Below, piece by piece: positions 13,301-24,994 of a DNA stretch of 64,000 nt (its first letter is position 1; every line of letters starts with the position of its first letter). The position numbers and the translations under genes are program-made. The DNA is from Calvatia gigantea (Eukaryota > Basidiomycota > Agaricomycetes > Agaricales > Lycoperdaceae): the NCBI GenBank assembly GCA_025093985.1, contig JACAAK010000004.1:3224001-3288000 (forward strand), read 5' to 3'. A model generated the notes under the pieces. That model saw only the letters and a program-made list of their open reading frames with translations. It was not told where the DNA came from and did not search any database.

Positions 13301-13945
13301 CGGTGAGATTGCGCTTGATAGCGAATAAGGTGCCAAGGAGGCAAGAAAATGTGACCGCGGTAACCACCGTGATGGTCGAAGTTGTAGGCGATAAGTCCAT
13401 AAAACAAACTATCAACGCCTGCACCCGAAATTACACCTGAAAGCGCGGTGGATGTTATAACGAGGACAAGACTCGGTGCCCATACGATCCAATGTTTGCC
13501 TCCAAAGGACACAGGGCGTCCAAGGCGGACATGGAGGAGGGTTACGCCTGCCACAATGAGAAGGAAGGTCTGTCGGATCGTAAGGACCGTCCAGAGTCGG
13601 ACAGACGAGGCTGGGTCGGCGGCGCTTGCAAAACCAGAAACACCGGTCATGGTCTCGGACACTGCTTGCCAGACAAAGAAAGCGAGAGCTAAAAGGTCTA
13701 AACTAGCTAGCCATAGGTGAGTTTTGTCTGCTGGCGACAATTTTCGAAATGTAGGGAGCCCGAACTCAGCCTACGCGACCGCGTTAGCACTGAATAAGAC
13801 GGTGAGGGTTACAAACACGAACCGGTGAGACACGTTTGCTTAAAGGATGTGGAGGAAGAATAGGAATAACGATACGGAGAATAACAAATGCAGAAGCGGC
13901 GAACGAAACAAATGCGAGTGCGAGTGCAAGAACAAGAGGAATCAT
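10312..13945 (-). CDS. Multi-pass (about seven helices) membrane protein with long disordered cytosolic tail, function unknown
   Basis: Not recognised as a named family. Exon 13945-13823 encodes an N-terminal signal-anchor helix; 13770-12576, 12518-11386 and 11332-10312 follow. Hydrophobic segments: MIPLVLALALAFVSF, HLWLASLDLLALAFFVWQA, VLTIRQTFLLIVAGVTLL, WIVWAPSLVLVITSTAL, STITVVTAVTFSCLLGTLF. After about 170 Ser-rich residues come GWYLFILFPYALSLPYLVVV and LVVTVFFVLSVTLSSPILAL. About 600 Ser/Pro-rich residues follow, including KKSFSSGFDFGPVDDMNEID and a basic stretch near the end. The frame changes near 13380-13470. It closes with a 43-nt intron (13419-13461) or with removal of one base near 13381-13386. 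The latter keeps the helix AGVDSLFYGLIAY intact and would give 1156 residues. The topology resembles a receptor or scaffold, but that is a guess. Confidence 0.65.
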
Positions 13946-14959
13946 CTTGACAGTAAGTCGTCAGGTCTTGAGAGAGCGTGAGCTACGTAGGAGCGTAAAG
14001 GGCGTAAGGCCTTCGTTGGAGGAGAAAGGCGCCAGCTAAGAACTGGGGAGAACGAACAAACCTAGAGCGTAGAAGCGAAATTCGGGGAAGACGTCCTACT
14101 CTAAAATTTGCCCACGGTTGTCATTACGTCTAATTACGACAACGCGTCCATAATATCGTCACGTGATCTTTGATCGCCGTCAGGTGCTTTTCGGGTTGTG
14201 CGATTTAATTCGGACTTGACCTCCCGGAAGCTCTCGTTGAGCGGCAAATGGGCGCATGGGTCGAAGGCAAGAGCGCCCCACAGGCTCCAGTTAATCCCTT
14301 TTCATTAAATCCCAACCTCTTTGCCTCAAGCTTGAGCTTGATGTACGCCGTCACAAATGCCTGAGCCAACTAGACGTCAGCTCACAGCTCCGAGCGCTGC
14401 CGAACATCCTCCTTAGGTCCTTACTGTTTACTGCCTCGACCCGGGCATCTCGCTTAACTTTTCAATATGCCGAGGGCCACGCATATCGGCTTCAGAACAC
14501 GGTGGGGGGCGAGATGTGATAGATCATTCGAATCCCATGCGAACACAGTACGCCGATATGATCTCACAAAGAGACTAGTCGGATGTCATGGTACCAGCAC
14601 TTTACCCGTGATAAATTTAGTAGGCATCCTCATGAAGCACGCCGCGATAGCACTAATTTTCTCATCGGGACGTATAGCGCGTGGCAGAAGGCGCTCTCTG
14701 CGGCTCTCCATCCGTGTGAGTGTTCTCTAACATGTGAGGTGGACTTGATGGGTCATATCCCGCTATTTCCCCAGAGGATTACTGCTTCTTCTGATGCAGT
14801 ACTTGTACTCCGACTCCAAGAAGACGGACATCGCATGTTACAGCGGACATTAATACAACTCGACCATGCGGCTTATCCAGTAACGAAAGTACTTAAGGGG
14901 TGTTTCCTCCCACTGTGAAGAGCCCTTCCCAGCTGGCCTTCAGGTATCTGCTTTTCACT
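13946..14959. other. Intergenic, divergent promoters, no gene seen
   Basis: About 1 kb between the starts of the membrane protein gene and the S28 peptidase gene. Short plus-strand open frames at 14467-14918 have no domain signature and do not splice into the peptidase, whose signal peptide begins at 14960. Confidence 0.55.
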
Positions 14960-17359
14960 ATGCTCCGGATCGCGCTCTTTGCCAGCTTATTGGTCGCCGA
15001 CTTTGCTTGGGCCATCACAGCCGATGGACGACCTCACGGCAATATGATGCGTCCTCCCAGTGTTCCCCTCATAAAGATAGACGGACCCCTCGGTCCTGTC
15101 GTCAGTCGCAATGGGACGGAACTTCCACCCTACAACCAAACCTTCTGGTTTGACCAGCTCATTGACCACAACAATCCCAGTCGCGGCACTTTTAAGCAGA
15201 GATTCTGGCATACTTGGGAGTTTTATGAAGCGGGTGCGTCGTAGTCCTGCTGTAGCTCCATGTTATTGACGCTTTCCTAGGTGGACCAATCATCTTGATG
15301 ACTCCTGGCGAGACCAACGCAGACGGTTCGTCTTACGTTGTTAATCCAACTCAGGGTCGTCTTGACGACTTGGTTATAGGTTATGCAAACAGTTACCTCA
15401 CAAACAGGACGATCAATGGGCAGATTGGTGAATACGCTAGTCCCATTAAAGGTTGCTACTGGTCCTTACTGATGGCCTCTTCCCCCCAGCTCAACAACAG
15501 AGTGGTAGTGCCATTGTCCTGGAGCACAGATTCTATGGCTTGAGCAACCCCATCAATGACTTAAAATCAGAAAGCTTGAGGTTGCACACCATCCAACAAG
15601 CTATCGACGACCTGGATTACTTCGCGAAGAATGTCGTGCTTCCTCAACCAGGTGGAGACCAATTGACGCCTGACAAGGCACCTTGGGTGCTCGTTGGCGG
15701 AAGCTATTCAGGTCAGTTGATCGAGAGCTTCAATATAGCAATCACCTAATTAAAGGTCGTTAATAGGAGCTTTGACAAGCTGGACGATGGTAAAGTAAGC
15801 TACTGCGCCCATTCCTTGCCGTATAGTGCGTTTAATTACTCCGCGCAGTAAACCTGGTCTATTTGCCGCGGGTTACGCGTCTTCTGGAGTCGTCGAAGCC
15901 ATTCTGTAAGTGCCTCCGATCCGTCGCTACTTCGATGTTGTGTTCTGATCCAAGCAGTAACTTCTGGCAGTACTTTGAGCCTGTCAGGGAGCACATGCCC
16001 GCAAACTGTTCTGCGGACGTCCAAGCTGTTATTGCACACATTGACAAGGTCTTCACTGGCAAAAATCCAACCGCGATCCAGGGTATCAAGGAACTCTTTG
16101 GTTTGGGAGAGATGACACACCTTGATGACGTAGCTGGGGCATGTGAGTTGTAGCACCAATTACTCTCGATTTACCATTAATGCCCTTTTAGTGAGGAACA
16201 ATCTTTGGGACTGGCAGTCACTCCAACCCACGTCGGGAAGTAACACTCAATTCAGGAAGTTCTGCGATACGTTGGAAGTTAAGGATGGAGTCAGCGCTTC
16301 GGCTTCGGGCTGGGGTTTGGAACATGCACTTCAAGCTTGGGGCGATTACTGGACGAACGGCGGCTATCTGCAGAGACGTGAGTGACTTCATCTACCCTTA
16401 AGAGCCCGGCTAATTACTTCTGATAGTCTGCGGCGACAGCTCGCCTGAGTTAGTTTTTCCATTTATGCTTGCGTCAAACTTTTTGCTCACGGGCCCATTA
16501 ACTACAGGGACTGTCTTGGAACGTACGACCCAACTCAAGCCTATTATACGGATACCTCGGTCGACAATAGTAACCGTGCGTGGTTCTGGATCGTGTACGT
16601 TTATGACATCCGTTCTCGTGGTCAGAAACTTAACTCACCTTGAACGACAGTTGCAATGAAGTTGGATACCTCCAGGTTCGATATCATGTGTCTTCCACAT
16701 CTCTTGCATGACCTTGACAACCCTTTTCCAACAGGAGGGAGCACCTAAGGGACATCCTTCACTTGTTACCCGCCTTGTTCAGCCACCATATGACTTGGTA
16801 GGAAAAACCGCACTCTACACCCATTACGCCACTCATAAGCTATCAGCGCCAATGCCAATTCATGTTCCCAGACGCCTTCCCAAAGCCACCGAAAGTCAAT
16901 ATCCAAAGAACCAACAAAGTTTACAGGGGCTGGGACGTCCGAATTAAAAACATCTTCTTCGCGAACGGCATGCGTAAGCAAACCTGTTTGATTTCTTATT
17001 TTGATTTCCTGCTTAACCACATCGCTGTAACAGGTGACCCATGGAGAGATGCTACCATCTCTGCGGAGGGCCTCAACGTTAAGAGTACACCGGAGCAGCC
17101 TATCGGCTTGGGCGACGGGTTCCACTGTTCCGACCTATCCACAGCTTCCGGTGTGATAGACCCCACTATCGCTGTGGTCCAGAAAGCAGCACTTGCGTCG
17201 ATGAAACTGTGGCTTGCTGAATGGACGCCTAGTGTTGCCGCTGATAGCGCTAGAACCCCTGCTCCCCAGGCAGGCACTGGCCCTATTCCTCAAGGCAGCT
17301 CCCATGTCGTCCAAACCAAGCCGATTAACGCTTGGAACAAGGACTTCGGTGTGGCATGA
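14960..17359 (+). CDS. S28 family serine peptidase (prolyl-carboxypeptidase-like), secreted
   Basis: Predicted secreted or vacuolar serine peptidase removing residues after proline, of the Pro-X carboxypeptidase/dipeptidyl-peptidase II family. Thirteen exons: 14960-15233, 15281-15427, 15490-15711, 15767-15794, 15849-15905, 15958-16142, 16192-16377, 16427-16448, 16508-16594, 16651-16675, 16735-16797, 16847-16973 and 17034-17359. They sum to 582 residues. A signal peptide (MLRIALFASLLVADFAWA) is followed by the family hallmark FDQLIDH, the block IVLEHRFYGLS and the nucleophile in GGSYSGA. LFAAGYASSG and a late Asp region (IKNIFFANGM, DPW) follow, with the active-site His in GFHCSDL. An upstream in-frame Met at 14900 would hide the signal peptide, so I prefer 14960. 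Everything needed for activity is present. Confidence 0.9.
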
Positions 17360-17639
17360 AGTTTTGATGGAAGTAAATTTTGATGAATTTTCTCTATGCT
17401 GTATAACGTGTATCAGACTTAGACTCTGTAACATATTCAGACTGCTATCTTATTTGATTTCCCAAGCAAATTACTGGAAGTTTCTTGTTGCATGAGAGCC
17501 GTCGAAATTGTCGAGGACTGGACCGTGGGGGATAACTTCCATTCTAAGATAAAACCATGACAGCCGAAAGTTTAATGCAGTCGCCGAACAAGCCTTGGAC
17601 TTGAAATACCTTTTGGATACCCTTACGCGCGAGGTAATC

Positions 17640-19535
17640 ATGGAAGGTTCACGCTCGTCAACGCCGGAAGCACCCCCCGAGAATCTCTGGTCGTCTATCC
17701 TCGACTCTGTATCATCCTCGCGTTCACTGCCTTCGAAGCAAATTCTTGTTCTCGGGCAACCCTCGACAGGGAAATCGACGATCGCGTCTGCGTTGTTACA
17801 GAGAACTCCCTCTCTGGAAGAGGACCAGGAAGACCAGCGGACAGACTTCGCGGTAGGATACGAATCTGCTGATGTTCGAGATGAAGGGGACGAGGGTGCG
17901 TGCAATTCAGTCAAAACCCCGAAAATGGTTTTAAAGACCGGATGATGCGTACAGATACCCTGGCACGTCTGTCGGTTTATACGGTGCCATCGTCAAATTC
18001 ATCCTATACAGCATTAATTCCACATTTCTTACCACCAAGGACAGCGTTACCACATACATTGGTGATGGTTGTACTGGACTGGACGCGACCATGGTCATTC
18101 GTAGAAGAGCTGCAAACGTGGTTGCTATGGGTTGAACGTTGGGTCAAAGGAGATGGATCCAGAGAACTCGAGGTAACACGCGAGGAATGCCGCGAACGAC
18201 GTAAGAAACACCTTATTCCGGTGTTCGATTGTGAAGATTGATTGGCTTATAGTACAGTCGCATTTGCAACACTACACTGAACCATCCACGGACCCACTAC
18301 CTACTTCAAGTTCTGCCTTGAATAATACTATTCTACCCCTCGGACCTGGCACGCTGACACACAACTCTGCGGGTGTACCAATAGTTGTGGTGTGCAGTAA
18401 GGCGGATCTGATTGACGAGGAGAGTGATATGGTTGCCGGTGCAACGGGAATGGGCGGTATGGTGAAGGGAAAGGGTGGCGAATGGGAAGAGCGGACAGAT
18501 GGCGTCATGCAGGTTCTGCGCACGATCTGTCTCAAGTGTTGGTCTTCTATCCGGACCATGGTTTAAGTGTGCTCACTATTGCTGTAACTCATAGATGGCT
18601 CATCATTATTTTATACAACACCCCAACCTGCGACTCTCCAAGTCCTACGACAACATGCACTACACCTGCTGTTCATGCCTCCACCACCTTCACCTTCGGT
18701 GGCTGGAGGTGAGGCCCAAGCGCCAGTGCGAAACCCGTTCCCCTTCGATCATAAGCCCAATACACTGGACCGTGACCGCATTGTGGTACCTGCCGGTTGG
18801 GACAGCTGGGGAAAGATCGCAGTGCTAAGAGAAGGGTTTGATGCAAAGATGTGGGGCGAAGCTTGGGAACACGATCTCGAAGAAGCAGAAGGCCAAAGCA
18901 ATGGGGACGCTGGCGCCAAGAAGCTCTTTGCTTCGCTTGTGCCGGATCAAGGTGAAAAGGTGGGTACAATCTCCGTCATCTTCAGCGCTTTTTATTGAAA
19001 GCTTGGATGAAGCCACATGTTCTACCTCCAATCAACAATCCAATACCCGAGCAAACGTTCCTCCTCAAGCATTACGACGAAAACGCAAAAAAAGCCGACA
19101 GAGATCCTCGGGCCTCGTTCCGAAACCCAGCAGACCTCACGACCGGTGCTCCGGCAGGTGTTGTTGGACCTCTCAGTGGTGGTTTCATGCCCAATGTGGA
19201 ACGTGTACTTGGCACTGTCATGGACGATTCCAACGCTATGAACCCAGGTCCCCGACCCTCGCAAATTCGCGAGTCGTCCTCCAGGAAGAGCAACTGGGCT
19301 TGCAGGGCTGAACTCGTCTACGAACGTTCCCCCATCAAACCGCATGCCTTCATCCTCAAATCCTCCTTCTGCGACGAGCCCTACAGGTGGTGGTCAGACT
19401 CAACACGAGGTATTACAAAACTTCTTCCAGAGTTTATTGAGTTCGAAAGATCGGGCTGGCGGGAAGGACAGAGGTGCAGCTACTGGGCAGTCACCCCCGA
19501 AGACGAGTGGTCAGACAGAGGATACAAGCATGTAG
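17640..19535 (+). CDS. Cytoplasmic dynein light intermediate chain
   Basis: Subunit of cytoplasmic dynein that links the motor to cargo adaptors. Exons 17640-17895, 17955-18200, 18253-18537, 18595-18959, 19013-19247 and 19285-19535 give 545 residues. The Ras-like domain starts NLWSSILDSV and has a P-loop-like LGQPSTGKST. VMVVLDWTRPWSF follows, then the nucleotide-pocket-like VVVCSKADL and the C-terminal part GWDSWGKIAVL, matching LIC proteins. After a disordered stretch, HEVLQNFFQSLLSSK matches the adaptor-binding helix of animal LIC1. The last intron (19248-19284, 37 nt, weak donor gtcccc) may instead be a one-base excess in the CCCC run at 19249-19252; the reading frame after it is the right one because of the helix. 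An in-frame Met at 17595 is an alternative start. Confidence 0.85.
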
Positions 19536-19729
19536 ACATGTTACACATTGTGGTGGTATGATTTTACAGTATTTGATGTAATTTGCTGGTTCCACTTTTC
19601 AATTTCGATGCAGGGAAAACACTGTTTAAGCTCAAGGCAAACTTGCTCATGATTATAAAGGCCTCTTACATCAAAGTTTTGTGGGGGCGACTTGGTTTAA
19701 GCAGTGCCTTAGGACATTCAGTCAGTTTG

Positions 19730-21334
19730 ATGGAGTTGATGACCCGCCACCCTCTTAACCATACGCGTGTTGACATTTGTTTGGTCGTACTGGAAGCTCT
19801 CCCTTTATCCGTTACCACCACCAGCAACTCCGTCCAATCCCTCTTTCCACCACCACATACGCGTAATAAATATCTGTGCATCTATTTATTTTGTGTTAGA
19901 GGAACCAGAATGGGCAAATGGTGTGTCGTCCCTTACCATACCCCAACCCCGATTCCGGACGTTCTCACGTTCACGACCAGGACTCCTAACTATACCTGAC
20001 AGCGTATTGAACTGCAAAATCTCTGCGCTAATGTTCGTCATCAACTACCAGTCCCCGCAGCTCGGGTTTAAAGCTCATGTGAAATGATAGAACTGGCGCT
20101 ATAAACCGTGCAGCTGTTGAAAAAGAACCAACAATCACATTTGATGACTTCGTGAAGGAGCTGGACACCGGGGACGCCTTCACGACGACTCTGATCGATA
20201 TTTTGGTCAAGGTTTGTCCCCTCTCGCGTCTCCGAGGACATTCGCTGAATATAGGTCCAACAGGAAGTGGCAGAACGTCATGAGCGAACCGACGAGCGAC
20301 GGATTGCACCACGCACCGCGGAGCGACTTGTGTCCCTAGCGAACCAAAGACTTTACCGGGAAAGACCTAGGAACCATCACCACACAGGGCGGAGGTCATA
20401 TAACCTTTCAGAATTCATGAGTATCCCCGCAAGCGAAATGGACATAGATGATGAAGACAACGATTTCGGAAACCTCATGGATGGGTCGACGGGTGCTGGT
20501 GAGGGTGCAAGATTCAATACAGATTTATTTGAGGCATATGGGTCGCATGCATGGTCGCCCCTCGGGCGAAGAATGGGAACGACACCATCACCACCACTCG
20601 AACCCGAGCCAGTCTGGCGTCCCCTTGGCTCACTCAGCAATGCGGGTCGCAATACATGGGCTGCCGTACCCACTTCGACTAGTACCTCAGCGACAGCGCT
20701 CGCGAGGCACCCCTCAATTCGTCGTCCTGGACGATCACGCTTGGTGGATTTCCATGACTGGACAACCCGTAGAAGGTTGACAGCCCGAGATTCGAGCGGT
20801 GCTCAAGCCGAAGTTCCAGAAAGCAGCTCTGCGCTATCATTAGGCAGTGATACCGAATCCGCTCAAACTGTTCGCCGCTTCTTCCCAACCATCAGTCGCC
20901 GGCTAGAACGACGGGCTGAGTCACGGCAGGACAGAAATGATATCGACGGCGGAAGGTCACCCAGCGTTCCTGCGGATCGGGAGTGGTCGCCGCCTGGTGC
21001 AGCCCAAGCAGGTCCCTCGTCGGATTATTATCCGATGACTGGCGCCAACAGGATAGAGGCAGAAGAGCGTCCCTTGCCCAGGCTGCGAAGGGGCGGTGTG
21101 CGGCCTCCAGAGACATTATGGACACATCGATACTCGTGGTCTGCGCCAACCTCTGCGTCGAGGCCGGCCGAGTCGAGCAATGCCAACCTGACAAGCGACT
21201 TCCCTTTGGAGCAGGACGTCCCTACTCGACCTGGATCGCCTCTAGGAAGAGAAAACGACGCAAGCTCGACATCTACTGAACCCATCGGGTATCCCACGCC
21301 CAATTCCGTTGAAAACGAACCAGCTTCCGTATAG
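19730..21334 (+). CDS. Unrecognised protein, largely disordered
   Basis: I do not recognise this gene. A spliced model of exons 19730-19862, 19900-20032, 20091-20211 and 20255-21334 keeps one frame for 488 residues; the ORF at 20267 alone is only its last exon. The first part contains SLTIPQPRFRTFSRSRPG and a possibly helical stretch TFDDFVKELDTGDAFTTTLI followed by VQQEVAERHERTDERR. The rest is rich in Arg, Ser and Pro with a short acidic run (DIDDEDNDFG). No signal peptide or membrane segment. The first exon and start are uncertain because the next ATGs in frame (19649 and earlier) are not excluded, and the first intron is only 37 nt. Confidence 0.55.
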
Positions 21335-21708
21335 ATATCCCCTATCCGCCCTTCCCCTTTCATCGCTTTCGAGACCTTACTTCCTATGCTATATCCTTGT
21401 TCCTTTCACTTTCTCCCCCCCAAAAAACCCCGACTTCTTGTAGCGCAGAATGAACTTCTCCTCTATCATTTGTATTTGTCATAAAGTTCCGAAACGCAGC
21501 TCTCTATTCATTGTATACCGTTTTCTTTCTGGCTGGCCTTTGTTTCGTAAAGAGAAATTGGATCTATGGTTTTTTTTGTTGCTTTTCGCGATCTCCTTTT
21601 GTAACCTGAGCTGAAATGGAATCTGAAATGACGCTCGAGCACAGCCACACACAATCTTCCTTGAGGTTGTACCACACCCACCGACTTCCTTCTGCTGATA
21701 TTTTTGCC
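21335..21708. other. Intergenic, no gene seen
   Basis: About 0.37 kb between two plus-strand genes, holding the 3' end of one and the promoter of the next. No motif stands out. Confidence 0.5.
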
Positions 21709-22926
21709 ATGACTGAGCCCACCTTCACTATCAAAAAGCGCTCGCGCCCTCAACAGCGTATTCGTGAAGTCTCCACCGAAAGGGAAGAGGAAGAGACCCC
21801 AACACCCGAAAACGAGGAAGAAGCGAGTCTCCCGTGCGTCCCCCCCTCCTCTTTCTAATACCCCTGAGTGAATAGCAGGTTGGTAGAGTTGCAGAACTCG
21901 TCGAACTTAGAAAACTACGGCGAGCACGGCAAGGTATTGATGTAGCTAAACTCAACAAGGGTGATGCTAAGCGGAGAAAAAAGCGGGCGAGGGAGGGCGA
22001 GCAGGAGGAGGAAGAGGTGAAGGCTGGACTGAGGAAAGGGGCGTCATTGGACGATGATGGGTATGTTTGTTTTTTCTTTCTTGCTCCTACCTTAGAGACC
22101 TTTTGCTAACGTTGGAAGCGAGGAAGAGAATAAAGAGGCCAAGGCCAGGAGGGTCGTACGGGCGAATAACTTCACGCAGCAGACCAATGTCATGGATGTT
22201 GACAAACATATGTGAGCGTTGCCGTGTCATTTTTCTTTCCGTTTTGTTAACACCAACTGGAAATTTAGGATGGCCTATATTGAGGAGAACCTCAAGGTCC
22301 GGAGCCGACCAAAAGAAGACGAGGAGGAAAAAGGTCCCGCGGATCCTCAGGAAGCTCTATACCGCATCGTGGACAAATTTAAGGCCAATAAAGAGACTGA
22401 AGACGAAAGGGGAGGAAGGAAACGTAACGAATAGCATGACGATGTTGACTGCAATTCCAGAAGTTGATTTGGGCATGGAGTAAGTTTATCGTTTCCTCAT
22501 TTACAAGGTTATATAAGTGACCTTTCTCCCAGCAACCGGTTGAAGAATATTGAAGAAACGGAGAAAGCGAAGAGGACCGTAGACGAAACTAGGCAGCAAA
22601 GGAAGAAAGTCAAAACAGACGAAGAACACCTGGTTGCGCAGCGCTGTATGTATTCCTCCAATCCTATCATGTTGCATCCCTGATGCAAAAAACAGTCTAC
22701 CGACCTGGATATCGAGCCAAATCTGACGCAGAAATCTTACGCGATGCGAAACGGGAAGCGATGGGTTTACCACCTGAGGACGATTCACCACGCCGGACAA
22801 ATTATGAGCGCAACCAGATGGCTACGGATGAAATTGTTTGCATCCCTTTTTCCTGCCCTACTCCATGGTATGCTGATAATCTGATAGGTTATGGAACGAT
22901 TCAAGAAGCATGTCCGTATGGGATAG
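21709..22926 (+). CDS. TLS1/C9orf78 family (hepatocellular carcinoma antigen 59 homologue), splicing-associated
   Basis: Nuclear protein of the TLS1/C9orf78 family, associated with spliceosomal components; the fission-yeast member affects telomere silencing through splicing. Exons 21709-21833, 21887-22060, 22119-22211, 22269-22479, 22533-22645, 22696-22835 and 22888-22926 give about 297 residues. Hallmarks are the start FTIKKRSRPQQR, the helix ELVELRKLRRARQGID, DVDKHMMAYIEENL and the signature MLTAIPEVDLGMDNRLKNIE. The C-terminus is ATDEIVMERFKK. Between DKFKANKETEDE and EEGNVTNSM the frame shifts by one base at the GGGG run 22409-22412. It can be closed by dropping one G or by a 34-nt GT-AG intron (22369-22402), which would delete a conserved helix. 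I favour an indel, either real or from sequencing. Confidence 0.8.
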
Positions 22927-23094
22927 CGAGCTCACTCGAGTGCTTCATTCTAAATGTACCATTCGCACTCTTTGAGTTGAGTATTCTTTTAGTATGCCCT
23001 CGAATACATATACATTGGAATGATGTAGTATTGATTGATTCCGACAAATAGTACAAATCATAACACTCGTTTCCACATCGCTACACGTGCCCTG

Positions 23095-23851
23095 TCATCG
23101 AAGATGGCGTTTATGTGCCTTACAAGCATCTGGATTTTTCATATGACGGTTCATGGAATCACGTCGAGAGAACGAATCCCCACAATTACAGCACACCCAC
23201 TTTGGAGCTGGCGCTCTTTCCTGGCCTCGTTCTAATTGCGCGCCTCTGCAACTCGTCGACTCCTCCATGTGTCTCTTTCTATCGTGGCTTCGTCCAAACA
23301 TTTTGTCACAATGGAGACACGGGTATCTCTTCTGCCCATTCTCGTCCAATATATATGTATGCGGATTAGAAACGGCAGAACCCGGATTGTCCGGATTTTG
23401 CGAATTCTGCCGAGAGGAACCAGCTGAGGAACCAGCCAGGAGTCCAGCGGTCGAGGCTGATGCTTCCCCGTGACTCCCCTTGGCCGGACTTTTGCTTCTT
23501 CTCTCTCCCACTGACTCCTTGTGTTCCTGTGCGGGGAATCTCCTGGGCACCCCATGAATTCTGACTACCAGCTCCAATGGAACTGGTTCTGTGGTAGGCG
23601 TCGCGGAGTCCGAATTGCTACCAGGATCTTCTAGTGACGTAGCCTCTGGAGAACGAGGCGGGGAAGTTGAAGGGTCTGACTCTTCTTCAGAGTCAGAGTA
23701 CAATTCGTGGATCGAGGAAGAAGGTTGTAAAGTGCTCCGAATGCCCGATTCTGGTGCGGGACTGTATGTCTGAAGGCGAGACGTTGAGAAGGGAAATTGA
23801 GGATCGGCGAATCCAGCGTACCAGACGCCACATGGGTTCTTCGGAAAGCAT
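23095..23851 (-). CDS. Paired zinc-finger protein (C2HC-type fingers), copy 1
   Basis: Predicted nucleic-acid-binding regulator. Exon 23851-23822 (starts MLSEEPMWRL) and exon 23769-23095 are joined by a 52-nt GT-AG intron with a good branch site (ctcaac), giving 234 residues. The N-terminal two thirds is Ser/Pro-rich with an acidic patch SDSEEESD. Two fingers sit at the C-terminus: C-x2-C-x12-H-x6-C around RYPCLHCDKMFGRSHDRKRH and C-x2-C-x12-H-x6-C around CCNCGDSFSRRDSMNRH, ending KAHKRHLR. The stretch between ligands has the S/R-x-D/S-x-x-x-R-H pattern of DNA-reading helices. Two other genes in the window (25-26 kb and 39-41 kb) share this architecture. Target unknown. Confidence 0.72.
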
Positions 23852-23941
23852 TTGGGTTGTGATTGATGTTATGAGAAAATGTAATCAATGCGTGTTTGAA
23901 CGCCCCAAAGGTCGAACGAGAATGTGATGAGGGTAATAGTG

Positions 23942-24631
23942 ATGTTCAAGGAATGCAGTTCGCAATCTGGCGATGCTGTTTTCCTTCGAGTCTGTGAGGT
24001 GAAATTATATATCTCACTTTACCTCAACAGCACGTTTTATTGTCTCTGCATATGGAATATGTGAACACCCTCCGCCCTGGGCCAGAAGTATAAGGCGAGG
24101 CTGTCCAGGAAACTGTGGTGATTTGAGTAGTGTGTCTGTGCAAGTTGTAGATGAACAAGTAACATGTGTGGTCTTATACCAAATAACGGCCCCTTTATGT
24201 CTTTCATTGTCACGACGCCACACCGTTCCGCCGACAGTTCAAGTGGTGGAACCCGATTGGTCTGTGTTTAAGCGCCCAGCCTCGTGGAAGGCCCCCCAAC
24301 GTACCATGTGCATTTTTGACTGATGGCTTTGTTTTGCGTAGCTAAAAGTTTGTTGTCGTCGTCAAGTTCTCGTGATGGGATCCTTCGCGAGGAACAAAAG
24401 GTGACGTACAGAGTTGGAGCCGGTTCCTTGCTATCATGTCTCTCTCTCCTTAACGACCCAGACGCTGATCTACACTTGAACACCAGTGTGCCGCCAGCGG
24501 TTGCATTTGAGGTTTTCCAAGACATCAATGACACGGCGAAGACTATCAACTTGAATTACATCACTGTCACCCGTCAAAGTGCCACAATTCCAGTTCCCGG
24601 GCTACTGTCCTTGCATTATGAATACTTCTGA
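23942..24631 (+). CDS. Unrecognised small protein, model uncertain
   Basis: Not recognised. Exons 23942-23993, 24031-24300 and 24342-24631 splice in one frame to 203 residues (start MFKECSSQSGDAVFLR, end LLSLHYEYF). The introns are 37 and 41 nt with proper ends; the first has a good acceptor (ctcaacag) and the second a ttgac branch site. The middle exon has a small cysteine cluster (GICEHPPPW ... GCPGNCGDL). The start lies only 90 bases from the divergent start of the zinc-finger gene on the other strand. With no homologue in mind, this may be a real lineage-specific gene or decayed sequence that happens to splice. Confidence 0.35.
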
Positions 24632-24994
24632 AAGTGACGATGTTGTGATGTGCCTCCAACTCTTGGCTTACAAGGTCGCTGGGCCAAGAACTTACGTATG
24701 AATGTCAAGAAGCCTCTTACCCATCGGAATGGAAGGAATCATAGTTCTTTAGATAATCAGATCAAAAAGTAACTCGCCGACGACCACAGCAGAGTGAAAC
24801 CCAAAACTGTAACCTTCCCCAAATCGAGGAATCTTGGTCTATTGAAAAGTCTAAAACAGGACGATCGGCGAACATATCGCCCCGCACCAATGGATCTCGC
24901 GGTCTCTCTAAAACCTGCAACCACTGTTCACAATCTCCACTACTGGGATACCAAATGCCTCATTTAGGAGAACATATATGATCAGGATATAATG
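24632..24994. other. Intergenic, no gene seen
   Basis: About 0.36 kb between the 3' end of the uncertain plus-strand gene and the 3' end of the second zinc-finger gene. No motif recognised. Confidence 0.5.

Noticed and set aside
14515..14540. A cattcgaatccc stretch resembling the T arm of a tRNA gene
   Set aside because: No matching acceptor, D or anticodon arms could be folded around it.
14467..14918. Overlapping plus-strand frames before the S28 peptidase, possible extra gene or upstream exon
   Set aside because: They carry no motif, and splicing them in would displace the clear signal peptide at 14960.
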